64,000 nucleotides of DNA from Mansonella perstans (GCA_037074765.1 JBAMDO010000126.1:1-64000), one strand, 5' to 3'. Positions 23,748 through 37,226 are shown, numbered from the stretch's first letter. Numbers and translations: made by a program. Notes: generated by a model from the letters alone, not told the origin.

Positions 23748-26700
23748 ATGATTATTATGGAAAACAACAGCGATAAGCAATTACCATCGTGTAGTATATG
23801 TTTGGGTTCTTCGGATTCACAATATATTGTAAGTTTTCTCTTTTTAATTCTAACAGTAAATTTTTTTTTAATTAATTGATTGTTGGATTAATTGATTAAA
23901 CCTCTGTCTTAGTTTTTTTGGAAATTTAAAGAAATCAATTTTTCAGATTAATTTTTTTTTTGTGCTTAATTTCTGGAATTTTTTTTGCGAATTTTCTGCA
24001 ATTGAAAGAAGTGTTTGAAATTAAACTACAAGTGACATTTAAAATAAAATTTACAAAGCAAAATTAAATATAAATTTCAACAAATCAAAGAGAAAGCATT
24101 TGAAAAAGGAATCTGAACAAATTAATGCTTTGTGTGAATTGTTTCAGAAATACAATTTATTGGTGTCAGGTGTGATATTACCAATTATTGGTTCGATTGG
24201 AATTGTTGGAAATTTTCTTGTAATGGCTGTTTATGGAAGTATCGAACAACGAAGCCATTCAACAAATATTTATTTGGCTGCTTTAGCATTAAGCGATTTT
24301 TGTATGATATGGACAGCAATCATTTTATATGGTCTAGAAGCCTGGAGGCATCATGGCCCAATAGGTAAAATTTCAGGTATATTTGTCGAAAAAATAATAT
24401 AGATGAGATAAAAATAATTATTTCAAAATTATTAATATGCATAAATGTAATACATCTGATTTTAATTTTGATTACTGCATTTGATTGACATAATCAGTAA
24501 TTGATGCAATTACGCCAATAATTAGAGAAATTTTTCATCAATTACAAATTGTCACATCTATTTCACCGTGAAATCATTTTTAAATATTACATTTATGTAT
24601 ATATTACACAATTGACTGGCAAAAAACAATCAAATAATTAACAAATTTTATCAATTTTAAATAAATTCTAAATTTAAAAATTTTTTATTAACTAATTGAT
24701 TTGTATTACATACTATTAATCAGTTAATTTTACCTTCACAGCACTATTTCGTTGCACAAAATTATAAAAAAGTAAATTTACACTTGAAATTCAAAATTAA
24801 ATAAACAACAAACAGCAATTAATTACTGTTTCTGCAGTATTGGCAACTGTCTATGGTAGAAGCGCGAAATTTGTTTTCCCAATTAGTACGATCCTGCAAA
24901 CAACATCTGTTTATTTTTGCGTTGCTGCAGCTGCTGACTTTTTTGTTCGAATTGTTTTGTCGGCAAAGATTAAGGATAAAATTTGCACGCCAAGGTGACA
25001 ATTAGTTCGTTACGAAAGCTTTAAACAGTTTCACACCTTATTCTTCAAGAATTCTTAGATTTTCAATAATAAAAACTTCACAATCATGACATAAAATTGT
25101 TTGCATAATTAGCAAGTACAAAATTTTCATTAAATTATAAACTCTTTTAATTATTCTTTAAAAAAAATTCCGATTTCAACAATTAAAGTTTTAAAATCAT
25201 AGAGTAGAATCGATTAGTTAGTTGGGACAAAATTTGATCAAATTATGAAGCAAAAATGTTGCTGCCATATTTGAGAACATATTTTTCCCTTTCGATCGTT
25301 CATTTTAATATCAATTTACAATTTTTCATTTTACATGGTAAACTCAAAATTGAAAAATCTTTTAGGTAATTGAAGAAAAATCTCGGAAGCTAATTTTAAT
25401 TATTTCAAAAATTCGGAATTTCGAAAGAGTTTTTTTTCGGAAAATTATTTTGGAAAAGATTTTCGACTCTTTTTGCGTTCTTTTTGCTCTATTAGCTTTG
25501 GCTGAATCAAATTTACCTCATTAAATTTAAATTTAATGAAAGTTGATGCTCTTCAGGCAATGGGAATGGCAAGTGATAGTTACCTAATCAAGCAAAAAAA
25601 ACTGCTAAATGATGGATTGAATTTTAAAAAGCATGTTTAAGTAACGGAAAAAAAACAAATTACACAGTGATAAATTAATTAATTGTCAGCTAAAAACGCT
25701 GAAGTTTGAAAGCTAAATTATGAAATCAAATTTATTGATTTTATCAATTATTGATTGATTTCGCCGTAAAGGACAAAAGCCAATTTTTGGAAGTTTACGA
25801 TTTCGCTGCAAAGCCAATTTATTCTTGGCTAAATTCTCGTTGGCCAAGTCAACGTTTTGGTACTAGAAAAACCTATTTTGTTTTGCATCTTAGGCGCTAT
25901 TAAATTTAATTTTCACATAAATATCATTATTCCAAATTATAATTATTATATTCGTTTTCTAATCGCGTCTTTGCCAGATGCTGGCTTCTTCGGACAAAGT
26001 AATAAAAGTAAACAAAGTAAAAAATTTTGCAAAGGTTTTCTTTGAAGTCGTCATTTCGAGGGAATCTATTTATTTTTTCGCAGATAAAACAAAATTAAAT
26101 TTTATTATATTTTTTAAATTATCTTTCAAATTTCAAGAATTTTCAAACTTCAATTACATTTTTTTCAAAACTATTTTCGAATTTTCTGCTATAAGACTTA
26201 GTCATAAAACCTAATAGCTTTGTGAAGTTTTTGAAATTGCGACGGAAACTTCAACTTTAATTCGAATTGTTTTTGAAATTTTTTCAAATTTTTTTTTCAA
26301 ATCTTTTCGAGTTTTTTCTATTAGGTTGAAGATAAAATTTTTTTTTCAAAAAAACTAACTTCCAAATTGTAAAAAATTCATCTTTTCGAAGTGCTCTATT
26401 GAAAAAGCAATGGAATAAAGGAAAGACAAATTTATTTCCTAAATGGCTGAATTAATCTTTCTCCTTAATAATTAATTGAGTACTGTTTACTTATTTTCTC
26501 GAATGATTCAATCATTTACCAGTTACTCAGTCAGTTAACTTAAGTAAAAAATTGTTAAAAATGGTAAAAAGCGAAATATGTCAGAAATATTTTTAGCAAT
26601 TCCAAATTCCAAATTATTTCAATCGAAAAGACATTTTTCACTTTATTCAGAAATTATAAGAAATATTTGACAAGGAATTTGTGGGCGAATGAAAAATTTT

Positions 26701-29069
26701 TAATAACAGTATAAATTTTTTACAATTTTATTAGTTCAATAACAGTTCCTTTAACAAATAATCGATTCCTGATCAATTATTGATCGATTGCTGTTTATTA
26801 CTATTATAATTATTTCATTGATTTGAAAATAGCCAAGTAAGTTTATAAAAATAGAGAAGAATGATGTTATCAGTGAAGGACAAATTAATCAATGCTGCTA
26901 CTTTTATCACTACATTGTTATTTCTGTTGTTAATTATGACGAAAAGACTGATATCGGAAGAACTTCCAGATTTGCCCGATTATCCGTTTTATTGATTGCA
27001 CTTATATCACTATTGTACAATGTGCCACATTTTTTTGAATTAACGACCATTGATTGTATCGATGAGAAGCGAAATGATACATTATCAGTGCAAGTTTGTC
27101 CTACTGGTATGACTCATCAATACTTGTTAATAGAAGTAGGAGACTTTTAAGTATTTTAAAAAGTATCTTTTCGCGAATTTTCTGAACATTTTTCAAATCA
27201 TTTAAAGGAAAAGTTCAACTTGTAATTTCATGTGAATGCAAACTTTCAAAATAAAATAAAGTCCGTAAAGTTTGGAAGATTTGTTGGAAAATGTGAGAAA
27301 AATGCGTATATCTTAAAATTGAATATCTGGAATTCAAATTTTTTGAAATACCTAAAACAAAGATTTTTTTAAGTTTCTTAAAATTTCTAATTTTTTTGAA
27401 TGTTTTCGAGCGTCTCGATTTCATTATTTTATTTGAACTTCCAAATAAATTGATTAATTAATTTTGAGAACTTCGAAATAATGCATCATACTATCAATTA
27501 TATTACACCTATTTGTATACGATATTTATGGCCGTTGGACCACTTCTATTCATTGTTATTCTTAACGTGTTAGTTGTTCGAGCTGTACTGAAAAATAGTG
27601 CTTCTGGTAAATGAAATATTTGTTGAAACTTCCAAAATTTCATTAATTTTTTTACTATTTGTTTTTATATTTAAAAATGACTCTTTCTACTTAAACATTA
27701 ACTTATTCAGTGGTAAACTACTGAAAAATTAAAAGTATTTATCAATTTGGAAATAATGAATTTTGCAATAATTTTGCGAGTGATTGCAAAACTATAAAAT
27801 AGTCATTTTGATAGTAAATAACGCTTTCTTCCGCTATTTTTTAATCAAAAAATTAAAATTCTGCACAACACTTTTCATTCATTTAATTAATTCATACTCA
27901 TTATGTATTAAGATCAGTTTTAATAAATTCGAACAAGCATGAATTAATCAAATTGTAGCACAATATTCAGATGAATCCGATACGATCAGTCTTATACTGG
28001 TAGTGTTCATGTTCATCTTTTGCAATTCAGCTGCTCTTTTGGTCAACTTTGTTGAACTGGTTTTTGCAGAAAGGGTACGTGAATGCTATTCAAAATTATA
28101 TTTTTAAAAACTAAAAAAAAAAAAACAAAAGAAACATTTGATTAAAAAAATGAAAAATTATTCAATGAATTCAAATAATTTCAACATTTAAATATTATTA
28201 TTATAGAAGATATCTTTGGATTATTTTATTTTTAACACAATCAAAAATATACAGAACAACCTAAGTTAACCATTGAGCTGATTCTTCTGTGGGTTCTATG
28301 GCACTTGAAGGGACTTTGAATGGAATTTCGAATCTTAGATGAGAATTAAGGATCAAAGTTGTCATCAAGAAAAAGTGAACTTGGATTAATGTAACAAAAA
28401 ATTGATTCAACCTTTTCTATAAAAAATGATTTCGAATTTATATATGATAGACTGCAAGAAATCTATAACATAGTGTCATAGATAATTAATAGATCAAGTG
28501 ACAAAGAATTAATTCATTAAAATGAAGCACTTTTGTCTGTGAAGCGCCGTTCATACATAATGCTTTTGACAGATTCATTATACTGCAACAAAATCACTTT
28601 TCTGCACATATTAGGCAAATATAATCAATACCTTTACACCAAAAAAAAGTATCATAAGTTAGCCGTGTAATTAATAATTTATTTTAATTTAGATATGAAA
28701 AATCTAAATTGAAATATGTGTAAACAATAGTCATTCAAGATAAAAAATAGTTGCTTCCGTTTTTCCTAACAATGATTGCCATATGAAAAACTATTGCGGC
28801 ATTACTTTGTTTATTCGTTTTTCTTGTTTTTCAGAAAATTTTTTTTAAATTTTTCCTTTTCAATAAAGATGTTTCAAATTGTATTTTAGATTTATCATGT
28901 ATTGGTGTATTTGGTTGATATGTCCAATCTATTGGTTGTTATCAATTGTACCGGCAATTTCTTCTGTTATTTTTTCTTTGGTGCAAGCTTTCGACGTACA
29001 CTACGAAAAATACTAATTGGCCAATCGAACCAGTATTATATAGGCTCATTTCTTGGCTATCATCAATAG
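23748..29069 (+). CDS. FMRFamide-receptor-like neuropeptide GPCR (rhodopsin class)
   Basis: A seven-transmembrane plasma-membrane receptor, by family expected to sense an amidated neuropeptide on neurons or muscle. Seven exons agree in phase: 23748-23828, 24148-24364, 24838-24994, 26970-27106, 27469-27606, 27959-28074 and 28890-29069, about 340 residues. TM1 has GSIGIVGNFLVMAVYG, TM2 NIYLAALALSDFCMIW, TM3 FVFPISTILQTTSVYF, TM4 SVLLIALISLLYNVPHFFE, the loop-TM5 region CPTELRNN then YLYTIFMAVGPLLFIVILN, TM6 VVFMFIFCNSAALLVNFVE, and TM7-helix 8 SNLLVVINCTGNFFCY then FFFGASFRRTLRKIL. The NVPHFFE and CPTELR...YTIFMAVGPL blocks are typical of nematode FRPR-type receptors. The DRY position reads DFF, so the usual arginine is missing. 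Intron 3 is about 2 kb. A possible AATAAA lies at 29181. Confidence 0.87.
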
Positions 29070-29180
29070 AATATTATCATTTAGTTGTCATTAATTTCAG
29101 ACTTAATTATAAAAATGACCGAAAAAAAGAAAAAGATAAAGGAATTGATGAAAATGGGAGAGAGAGGTCGAAGGAGAAAG

Positions 29181-29186
29181 AATAAA
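29181..29186 (+). terminator. Candidate poly(A) signal of the GPCR gene
   Basis: AATAAA about 110 bases after the TAG stop, followed by a T-rich stretch. Confidence 0.4.
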
Positions 29187-31737
29187 ATAAAAAGCTTTCT
29201 TATTTATTATTTACTTCTATTTCTGAGTTAAATTCCAATTCAATTCATTTCCTTACGTTATTTTTCATTAGAGCACTTTTATTTCATTTTATTATATCGC
29301 TTATAATTTTATTTCATCTCACTTTTCATTTCAACTTTCATCCAATCTATTTCAATTTCATCCCAATTTCATTTCTTTCTTTTTTTCTATGTTATCCCTC
29401 TTTTTCATCATTTATTCATTCATTTTATTTATTTTTTCTTTGTGTTTTTCCCTTTCTTTCATTCTGTTTTTTTTTTAACTTTCTTTTCCTTTTCTTTTTC
29501 CTTTCACTATTTCTTCACATTCCATTTAGTTTTAATTATCAGTCAGTTTTCATCGTCCACAATTCTAAATTTGATTTCAAAAACTTTTCCTTTCATTTTT
29601 TTAAGAAAACTTACAGATTAATTTAACTGGCTTATTCCATTAAATAAAATTTATTTTCCTGCAAAATTAAATATTCTTTAGGGGAAAAAATTTTAAAAAA
29701 ATCAGCGAAACTAAATTTTAAAGGAATTTTAAAGCATTTTTAAATTCATTTAAGCATGGATATGATATATATATATATGACAACAACAGCAACGGTCTTC
29801 AAAGGGTGTAAAACAATTCTCTCTGAAATACCACTCTTTTAATGATTTTTGTTATTGTTAAATCATTTACTTGAATATATTTACTTAATGCCGGATTCAC
29901 TAATGAACCAAGTAGAACAAAGTTCTAATTAAGGCTTTCATGCCTGATGCTTGGAATTATGCTTGGAAGGTTTTCTGGAAAAAAATGTTTTTCGGGAAAA
30001 TTTCTAAATTTCAAATGCCTTTTTTATCCTAACTTTTTAAATTTATTGCATAAGCCCTTCAAATTGTCCTTTTTTTCATTTTCGAATGATTTGTTAAATC
30101 ACAATTGAACAAAAAAGTTGACACTTATTTGGCGTCAAAATAAATTATTTTTTGTTTCTGTTGAAACTTTTTGAAGCTTAAAAAGGTAAAAAGTTCTTTT
30201 ATAAATTTTTTTGTTTAACTGAAAAGAATTCTCCACACTTCACTAATCAATTGAGCAACTAATTGTTTGTCCTTTTTTAATTTTTTCTCCTTTTTTTCTT
30301 TTTCCCTTTTTTTTGTTCTTTCGGGCGTCACAAAAATGTGAAATTTTAGTAAATGAATTATTTTCATCATTTTTAGAAAAAAATTTCAAGACGGTCATGC
30401 AAAAGAAGTAATACTTTAACATTTCATTATAAATGAAATATTTTTCATTTAATAATTGCTTTCGTTCATTTTGGGGAATTTGATTGATTATATCAAAATA
30501 ATGTCACGTCTGGAAATTATTCTTTTCTACAGTTAATTACATTTCGAAATTTCAAAAATCTTCATGCTAAGTTTATACCATTTGTATAATTGAAATAGAC
30601 TGATTGATTGCTTAAATTGCTCTAATTAATAACTTAATTGGTAAATTAACTAGCTACTTTTAAAAATAATCACTTGGCATGTTTAATATTTCTATAATAT
30701 GTGAATGTTCATGAAGCTAATCATAATATTGATGACAATTGATCATGAAACTAATCATGATAGCGATGTTTATAAGAACTAATTATTAAAATAATTTTTG
30801 TGTAAATAAAAAAGTTGAATTGATTGTCTCACTTGCAACTATTTCGCAAATAATTTAAGTAATATGATTGATCAAATGGTTACAATAAGTGGCTCCAATG
30901 GTTTTTAATTAATTGCATTTTAATTAAACAATAATGAATTAGCAAATAGATATCGAAATCTTTGGTAAACATGTAAGTGTTCATTAAGTTATTACGTATT
31001 AAAAATCTTATCGATTATATCAAAATATTTTAAGCGATAGTTTCGCTTAATTGCATTTTAATTCAACACTAGCAATGAACAGATAAAATAATTGAAAAAC
31101 AAATAAAGTTTTTACATTTCTAATGGTTTTCAATGGTTTTCAACGGTTTAATAAAATATTTGATGGATATTGAAATATTGAAATATCAGAACTTTAATAG
31201 TTATTTTTTCAAATTTTCATTCTTTAATGTTACAATCACTAACAATGAATAATATCATGCATACCAATGAGTGATTTACGGAAAGAAAAATTGAAATTCA
31301 ATTGAAATCAAATTTTAAATCAAATCGCTGACCATTATAAGTTATTAATAGATTAAGTGTGCGTTAACAATACAAGTATTACGAAACGATAAAAGTGTTA
31401 CCGCAAAATAGTATTTTATGAATTTATTGGAAAAAGAAATTGGCGCTAAATGCTTTAAGTACGCAAAATTATTAATGAACAAAGAAAGCAAATTAACTAA
31501 TTTAAATGATTTAATGCTTTCCTTTAAATTTAATTTACGATGGCTGTTAATCATTAACTGCAAGCATAGTATAGAATCCACGGACAAAATATCTACGGCT
31601 GGAAAATTAAACAACCACTTTCTCATTTTAGTACCTTTCAATTATTTATTAAATTTAGTAAAATTATAGAACATATAAATTACTGAGTAATTTTAATTAT
31701 TTTTTTGAATTTGCTTGTGATGCAGTCGTTGTCTTCC
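29187..31737. other. Gene-poor AT-rich stretch
   Basis: T-rich sequence (29200-29520, 30240-30330) and AT-rich spacer. A short (TA)n run lies near 29766. No exon or RNA gene was supported. Confidence 0.45.
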
Positions 31738-31985
31738 TGAAGTAATTATTTTTCCGAAATAATTATTGTTTTTCCGGAATAATTATTCTTCTTCAATAAT
31801 CATCGTTTTTTTAAATCATTTTTTTGAAATAATGGTTATTTTTCTTAGACAATCCTTGTTTTTTCTGAATTGTTTTCAGAAAATGATCGTTGTTTTCCCA
31901 CGAATAATCATTGTATTTTGTGAAATGATTGTAGATTTTCGGAAATAATCATAGTTCTGCCGAAGTAATCGTTGTTGCTTTTTGT
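31738..31985. repeat. Degenerate 20-bp minisatellite, about a dozen copies
   Basis: Units of the form GAAATAATCATTGTTTTTCC recur from 31739 to 31962 at mostly 17-23 base spacing. The best-kept copies are at the two ends (31739, 31756, 31777 and 31902, 31922, 31942, 31962). Confidence 0.7.
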
Positions 31986-32608
31986 GTTTCTTTTGTCATT
32001 CGTTACATCACAAAAATTAATGATAATTCACTCAAATATCTTTCATCAAATCATCAGAATATCAATTTCTATAATGGATTTCCAATTCAAATTCGAATTG
32101 TAGTCCATTGTGATCAAAAAAAAGGAAATAAATGCTGCGAATATTTTGAAATGCACAATGTTCAAAAGCTTTTCCAAATATTTAAGAAAAAAAATTTGAT
32201 GAAAAGCACAATTTTATTTTCATTAAAATGAGTAAAAAAAGATTTATACTTTCATCTCATTCAATAACAAAAATCAATTCATTCATTCTTTCATTCATTC
32301 ATTTCACTTTTATTTTTGATTTAAATGCTTCAATTTATTGCTTTTTTTCTTTTCCATTTCTTTGTGTTATATTTTAAATAAAATATTATTTTTTAAATTC
32401 TTTTTTGCTTTGTTTGATTTTTAGAAATATAAAATATAATTTTTTTACAATTTGAATTAATTTTCAAATTAAATGCGATAAGTTTTAGCAATTATAATAA
32501 GAATGAATGTAATTAATCAATAAATAATGTTAACCCTTTCTCAGTGAAAATATCCAAACCATTGTTGAACATTTTCAAAAGAATTGAAATATCATAACAA
32601 GATAAAGG
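31986..32608. other. Gene-poor AT-rich stretch
   Basis: Includes a CATT-rich patch near 32277-32305. Nothing coding was seen. Confidence 0.45.
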
Positions 32609-32632
32609 AAAGAGAGAGAGAGAGAGAGAGAA
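32609..32632. repeat. (GA)n microsatellite
   Basis: An uninterrupted run of alternating A and G, about 24 bases. Confidence 0.95.
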
Positions 32633-32751
32633 GTTAGAATGAAAAAGCAAGATAGAGTAAGAATTAAAAAAGTGAAAAGATAAAAGAAAAGAAAAAAGGA
32701 AAAATGACTGAAAGAAATTTAATCCTTGGTTATATTACACATCCATGCATA

Positions 32752-32828
32752 TACACACATACACACATACACACATACACACATACACACATACACACAT
32801 ACACACATACACACATACACACATACAC
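32752..32828. repeat. (ACACACAT)n microsatellite
   Basis: About nine perfect copies of the 8-base unit ACACACAT, continuing into a less regular ACACAG-rich tail to about 32855. Open frames on both strands across it are translation of the repeat. Confidence 0.95.
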
Positions 32829-32929
32829 GCACTGACAGACACAGACACACACACAGAAAAAAATTTTATGACTGCTTGCTTATATCTTTCTCTTCGGATT
32901 TCCAGATGTTTGTATTTGTTTGCACATGC

Positions 32930-33207
32930 ATACACATATAAATATGTATGCATGTGTATGTGTGTACGTGCCTACTGAAAACACCTCTGTTGATTTTGTA
33001 CCCATACATCACAGGTGTGTGTATGTGTAAATGTACGTGGACGTGTAAGTGTACGTATGTGTAAGTGTACGTGGATGTGTGTGTCTTACGTGTGTATGTG
33101 TATGTAGATGTATGTATGTGGAGGCACATAGCGGCATGTGTGTATGAGTATGTGTGTGTATGTATGTGTGTGTATGTGTGTGTGTGTATGTGTGTGTGTG
33201 TGTGTAT
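32930..33207. repeat. TGTGTA/TGTATG-rich repeat region
   Basis: Irregular TGTGTATG, GTGTACGTG and TGTG units, complementary in kind to the ACACACAT array about 100 bases upstream. The right end is an almost pure (TG)n tract. Confidence 0.9.
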
Positions 33208-34879
33208 TACATAAAAATAGATATCTTTTCGTTTAAAAAAAAATAAATTTGTCAGATTTTATGTTTTTTGAATATGAAGTTTGAGATAAAAATTTTCAAA
33301 ATTTCCATTTCGTTTCTTTTTATAAATTTTTTTTGATTCCTTCATATTAGCCTTAGTATTAATGCGAAAAATAATCAAAAATTTGGTTTGAAAAAACTGT
33401 TTACGCTTAAAGTGAGACGAAAAAAGTGTTTGCGCACGTAGAAACGTGGGAAGAATAATGACACGTTTGATGAGGTTTGCTTTCAGTGCTGTATTACTTT
33501 TTTGTTATTCCCAAATTTCAAAAAAATGACTAATGAATTTTGAAATTGGTGAAAATTTAAATTTTCAAATATTTTATTTGAAAAAACCAAAAATTAGAAA
33601 TCATAAGAAGATTGTTGCATAATAAATATTTTTATTGGATATTCTCATTGTCGTTGCTGTCATCGTCAATAAATTTCACGCAAAACTGAGCGATAAAGGG
33701 AAAACAGAACAATATATGATATAGGGAAAATTTTATTAGATTTATTGATTCTTCTTTAAAAACTTTAATTAATTAATAAAAGCATCACAGATATTTATAA
33801 TAAAAACACACACACATATGAAAACATGTGCATACATTCAAACATACTAGAAATGAATTTATCGTTTCAAAACTTTCAGTTAAATTTATATATTTATTTA
33901 AATCTTTGTATTTTAAAAATGCAATATAGCGTAAAATATTAAGCAACCAATCAATTTAGTCATTCCGAGAATCGATCAATTAATTAGTCAACATTTTGAC
34001 CAATCAGTCAATCAATCGATCAATCAATTAAAGAATTAATTATTTTACATTACAGATGAAAGAAAAATGGAAAAGTAATGGAAAAACAGGAAAATCAAAG
34101 AAAAAGAGATTTTAATAAAAAAAAACTCCGCAAATTTAACCGCTCGAATGAAAGAAATAATTTATATAAAGTCATAATTGGATTTTATATTTGAGACTGA
34201 AATTGCAAATGTGAAAATTTTGACTTGAATTAACGAAAGTGCAACAACGAATTACAATTACTTATTATCATCAAACAGCGATTTCAAATGATTTATATAT
34301 AAATTAGGAAGATATCAACGATAGATGCATCGATTATTGTTCTCATTAATGCGAATTTCTTCATTGAAATTAAAAACTTATAAGTTTGAAAGATAAATAA
34401 TTTTCATTTAGTTATTTCTTATCATTTTGTTTTGCTAATTGAAAGCAAAAAGAATTTTTCCATCTACTGTAATTAATTATTTTTTGGCTTTTGAATAAAA
34501 TGAAAAAGGACGATGATATCTCTATGAAATGTAACAATGATGACATTGTGACAATGATGTGACAATGAATGTGACAATGATGACATTTTTTCCAAAGTAT
34601 AATTGTTTTAGAAAAATGATATAATTTACAAATAAAATGGAAAAAAATATTTTTTTGAATCACTTCACTATGTTGTAACATGAGTGATAATTGTCCACTT
34701 GTCATCACATGTCATCATCATCCGTGTCATTTGATCATATCTCTTGGCCAGAATCTACTAGAACATATATTTTTACGATAAAACTAATGGAAGCTGTTAT
34801 TTTATGTTTCTTTAAAGCCTTGTATGCATGCATTCTTTAGTATGAAGTGCTGCAATTATGTAATATTTTTACAGTTATT
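33208..34879. other. Gene-poor AT-rich stretch
   Basis: Contains a CAATCAATC-rich patch (about 33940-34035) and a GTGACAATGATGA patch (about 34535-34590). No exon or RNA gene was supported. Confidence 0.45.
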
Positions 34880-35300
34880 TTTTACAATAATATTAACACC
34901 GTTAATACTAATAATAACAATAAAGAATAACAATTGTAGTAATAATAGCCATGAGAACAATAATAATAATAATTAGCAACGACAATAATAACAGTAGCAA
35001 TAACTGAAATGATAAAATTAACAATAATCAATGATTATAACAACAAAAGCGGTAAAATATTAATAGGCAAAAATGGCAACAGTAATCGTAATAATAGATA
35101 ATAATAATAACAGTAATAATTGCACAATAATAATACTAACAATAACAAGTCTAACAACAATTATCAATAATGAAAACAATAATAATAGCAAAATAGCTAT
35201 AATAACAGCAATAATGATTACTGCAGGAGCAATTAACAGTAGTTAATAATAATGATAAAACCAATAATAATTATTGCGTAACAGCAGTAATAATGATGTT
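34880..35300. repeat. AAT/ACA trinucleotide-rich low-complexity region
   Basis: Mostly interrupted ATA, ACA, AAT and CAA triplets (AATAATAACAGTAATAAT-like) over about 400 bases, with no long pure tract. Confidence 0.75.
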
Positions 35301-35901
35301 AGTGACGCAGTACTTCGAGTATACTTTATTTTAGCCCCACCCTAAAAAAATTTCACATTTTCAGTTATTTCTGAAAAAGAATATTTAAGAAGCTTTTTTC
35401 TCCTTTTATTTTCTTTTGTTGGCTTTGCCGCATTCATTGTATCCGGCAAATTTTCAAACTTGCTTTCTAAGCTTCGTGAATTTTGCCTTATAAGTTCACT
35501 TTGAAACTTCCATTTGTGTTACATTAAATTTCAATTTTCCTGTCCTTTTAATTAAATTTAACTCTTAAAGTTAGTAACTTCAATGTTTAATTTTTAATGT
35601 CAGTAGCACTCTTACAGTATTATGTGCGATAATAAATGAGAGAATAGGGAGGAAATCATTAGATGTAAACATTATTTCGCTTAATTAATCGTTAAAATAA
35701 ATAAGTGAGGAAATTTTTTTCTTTATTTCTTCCGCAATTTTTTTCTTTCAAATTAAAGAAACAATATAAAATAATTGCCGCAATTTTCTCTCCCTAAAAT
35801 TTTCGATTGTTTTTTTTACAACAGAATAATTATTGATTAATTAATTAAAATGATAATGCGTGATTGAATTATTTTGATAGTAACAAAATTTTCATAAATT
35901 C
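35301..35901. other. AT-rich spacer
   Basis: No coding or RNA feature seen. Confidence 0.45.
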
Positions 35902-36115
35902 ATCATTTGAATTATTTATTGATATCGAAGAAACTGCACATGCGAATCAATCATTTGAATTAATTGTTTATTATCAGTAAGGCCTATAAATACACCAATA
36001 ATCAATGAACCATTTGCATTAATTGCTTATCTTCAACAAAACTTGTGGATAAATAATTAATCAATTAATTATTTGAATTACTTTTTATTATGAATATAGC
36101 CTGTGAATATCAATT
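35902..36115. repeat. Degenerate minisatellite with ATCATTTGAATTAATT anchor, four copies
   Basis: The anchor recurs at 35902, 35950, 36009 and 36069 (spacings 48, 59, 60). Copies 2-4 also share a TATTATnAAnATAnCCTGTGAATA-like second half. Confidence 0.65.
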
Positions 36116-37226
36116 TTATACATTTTAGTCATGCTTTATGAATGAATGTTATCAGGTAAATTAATCATTAAAAAATTTAAGAAAGTAAGAGAAACAAAAA
36201 ATTTCGTAAGATATTGGAATTTAAGTTTCAAAAGAGGAAGAAACAAAAAAATTATTAATAATTAATTTCCTTGGAATATTAAAATTTTAGTTTCTTTTTT
36301 ATGAATTGAATTAGAATCACTTTTCATCGATATTCTAGCCATGAAGTTAGTATTAGCTAGATTTAAAAAAAAATTTGATATCCATTTTCAATTATTTCTA
36401 AAATGATGCGATTGGTATCGTAAAAGTAAAGCTGAAGAATTTTTTAGATATATCCAATTTCATCCATTCCAGAAATATTCCTTGATTTTTTTCATCTTTT
36501 GACAAATATTTGTTTTTAAATCCAACAGCTTAGCTTAATGCAGAACAAAGTGAAGGATGAGAAAGGCGAACAGAACAAGAGTGCAATAGCATCTTGTGTT
36601 TATTCGCTTCTGGATTTACTAAATTTAAAAAAAAAAAGTTGCAGAGATTTGCAGTATTATCAAATCATTGATGAAATGTAGTTAAAACAGGTATTTAGGA
36701 AAAAATGTTGAGATAATTAAGAGATTATCTAGTTTTGGTGTATATAATAAATGAACTTCCATTCATAACAATAAACACATATAATTGCTTATCTGTTACT
36801 GAAGCTATATTTTTTTCCTTGTTGGCTTCTCTTTTTCTATCAGAAAAAATTACTTAAATAAAATAAATAAGAAATTTCGTTTAAAAAAAATTGTTTCTGA
36901 AAGAAAACATACATGGCGAGTTCTTTTGTTTAAAAAATTAGTTGAAATTACATAACAAGTTTTATAAAAAAAAAACTGTTGCTGATTTGGAATCAAATAA
37001 CAAGTTTTATATCATTACCAATTTGAAATCATTTAATGAACTTTGCTATCAAAAAATTATTACTCATTCGAAATTAAATTAAAAATTGCATTCTAAAAAC
37101 AAATATAAGCTAAACTTTCCGACAAATTACATTATTACAAAAAACACTTTTTATTCTTACATCAAGTTTGTTTTATTTTTCATTCTTTCAGCGATATTTG
37201 CTTATTGTGTATATTTGAACGTAGAT
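36116..37226. other. Upstream region of the M13 protease gene
   Basis: AT-rich spacer. An open frame runs through from 37086 into the first coding exon but has no ATG before 37227, so it is taken as 5' leader. The TTTCAG at 37187-37192, 35 bases before the ATG, is a possible trans-splice acceptor. Confidence 0.4.

Noticed and set aside
31345..31669. Two opposing open frames of 83-98 codons
   Set aside because: No splice signals, no start context, no recognised motif; both strands are open because stops are sparse by chance.
32726..33129. Open frames of HTYTH or VCVY repeats on both strands
   Set aside because: They are translations of the ACACACAT and TGTG microsatellites.
37086..37226. Upstream extension of the first M13 exon frame
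   Set aside because: No ATG before 37227; the codons from there match the expected short cytoplasmic tail and membrane anchor.
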